A DNA stretch of 23,626 nucleotides from Scatosoma sp964459515 (lineage in GTDB: Bacteria > Bacillota > Clostridia > Christensenellales > Borkfalkiaceae): assembly GCA_964459515.1 (NCBI GenBank), contig CAYWML010000016.1, forward strand, positions 1-23,626, given 5' to 3'. The translations under genes and the position numbers were made by a program. Of the stretch, positions 23,433 to 23,626 are shown piece after piece. The notes under the pieces are model-generated. The model made no database searches. It was not told the origin of the DNA and was given only the letters and a program-made list of their open reading frames with translations. Every line of letters begins with the position of its first letter. Within the stretch, counting starts at the first letter, position 1.

Positions 23433-23624
23433 ATGTCCAGAGTATGCAATATTTGCGGGAAAGGTCAGGCTTCGGGAAACAACGTCAGCCACTCGAACCG
23501 TAAAACGAGAAGAACGTTTAAAGTAAACGTACAAAAGATTTCTTACGTAGAAGACGGCAAGGAAACCAACGGCTACGTTTGCGCAAGATGTATCAGAACA
23601 CTTAAAAAAGCGGACGCAGAATAA
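23433..23624 (+). CDS. rpmB: 50S ribosomal protein L28 (zinc-binding form)
   Basis: A small large-subunit ribosomal protein of 63 residues. The C-plus form is recognised by CNIC (Cys5, Cys8) and CARC (Cys50, Cys53), a four-cysteine zinc site, plus the conserved core GKGQASGNNVSHSNRKTRR. The start has GGAGG 8 bases upstream. It is divergent from gls24/fakA/recG as in many Firmicutes. Organisms with C-plus L28 often keep a C-minus copy for zinc limitation; none is in the window. Confidence 0.97.
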   Translation: MSRVCNICGKGQASGNNVSHSNRKTRRTFKVNVQKISYVEDGKETNGYVCARCIRTLKKADAE

Positions 23625-23626
23625 TT

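Overview
The window looks like chromosomal DNA from an anaerobic, low-GC-phylum (Firmicutes/Clostridia) bacterium, probably an uncultured gut lineage. The signs are strong AGGAGG-type ribosome binding sites, near-consensus sigma-A promoters with 17-bp spacers, a divergent rpmB next to a Gls24(YloU)-FakA(YloV)-RecG block, a CdaA-type diadenylate cyclase and a BspA-like leucine-rich-repeat lipoprotein. I cannot place it more finely from sequence alone. Nearly all genes lie on the minus strand; only pnuC and rpmB are on the plus strand.

Layout from left to right. Positions 1-300 are non-coding and packed with GC-rich repeats: a palindromic element, a 32-bp direct repeat and a GNRA-capped hairpin. 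A strong hairpin terminator separates this from a BspA-like LRR_5 lipoprotein (361-2262), whose -10 box sits between the arms of a perfect 17-bp inverted repeat. Next, reading right to left as transcribed, comes a minus-strand series: comEC (8537-6876), holA (6755-5757), cdaA (5656-4769), a 34-residue membrane microprotein translationally coupled to cdaA (4772-4668), an aspartate kinase (4634-3312) and an esterase-like alpha/beta hydrolase (3276-2440). The microprotein looks like the bare membrane anchor of CdaR. A very large DUF4011-type SF1 helicase (14204-8559) lies directly upstream of comEC, probably in the same operon.

pnuC (14542-15276, plus strand) has its own consensus promoter and a roughly 130-nt structured leader with mutually exclusive antiterminator and terminator hairpins, so it is probably a riboswitch or attenuator-controlled vitamin-type transporter gene. 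A minus-strand cassette of TetR regulator, membrane-flavodoxin fusion, ABC ATPase and ABC-2 permease (18721-15282) looks like a self-regulated efflux or stress module. It starts at a consensus promoter with an inverted repeat over the start of transcription. The right end holds the conserved block recG (GTG start), fakA/yloV and gls24/yloU, facing away from rpmB, whose leader can fold so as to hide its own Shine-Dalgarno sequence.

Most genes are housekeeping: replication (HolA), repair (RecG), c-di-AMP signalling (CdaA), lysine/threonine-family amino-acid synthesis (aspartokinase), fatty-acid kinase (FakA), envelope stress (Gls24) and ribosome (L28). The observations most worth following up are the CdaR-anchor microprotein, the pnuC leader, the apparently dead nuclease and transglutaminase-like domains of the giant helicase, the promoter-flanking inverted repeat at the LRR lipoprotein, and the rpmB leader.
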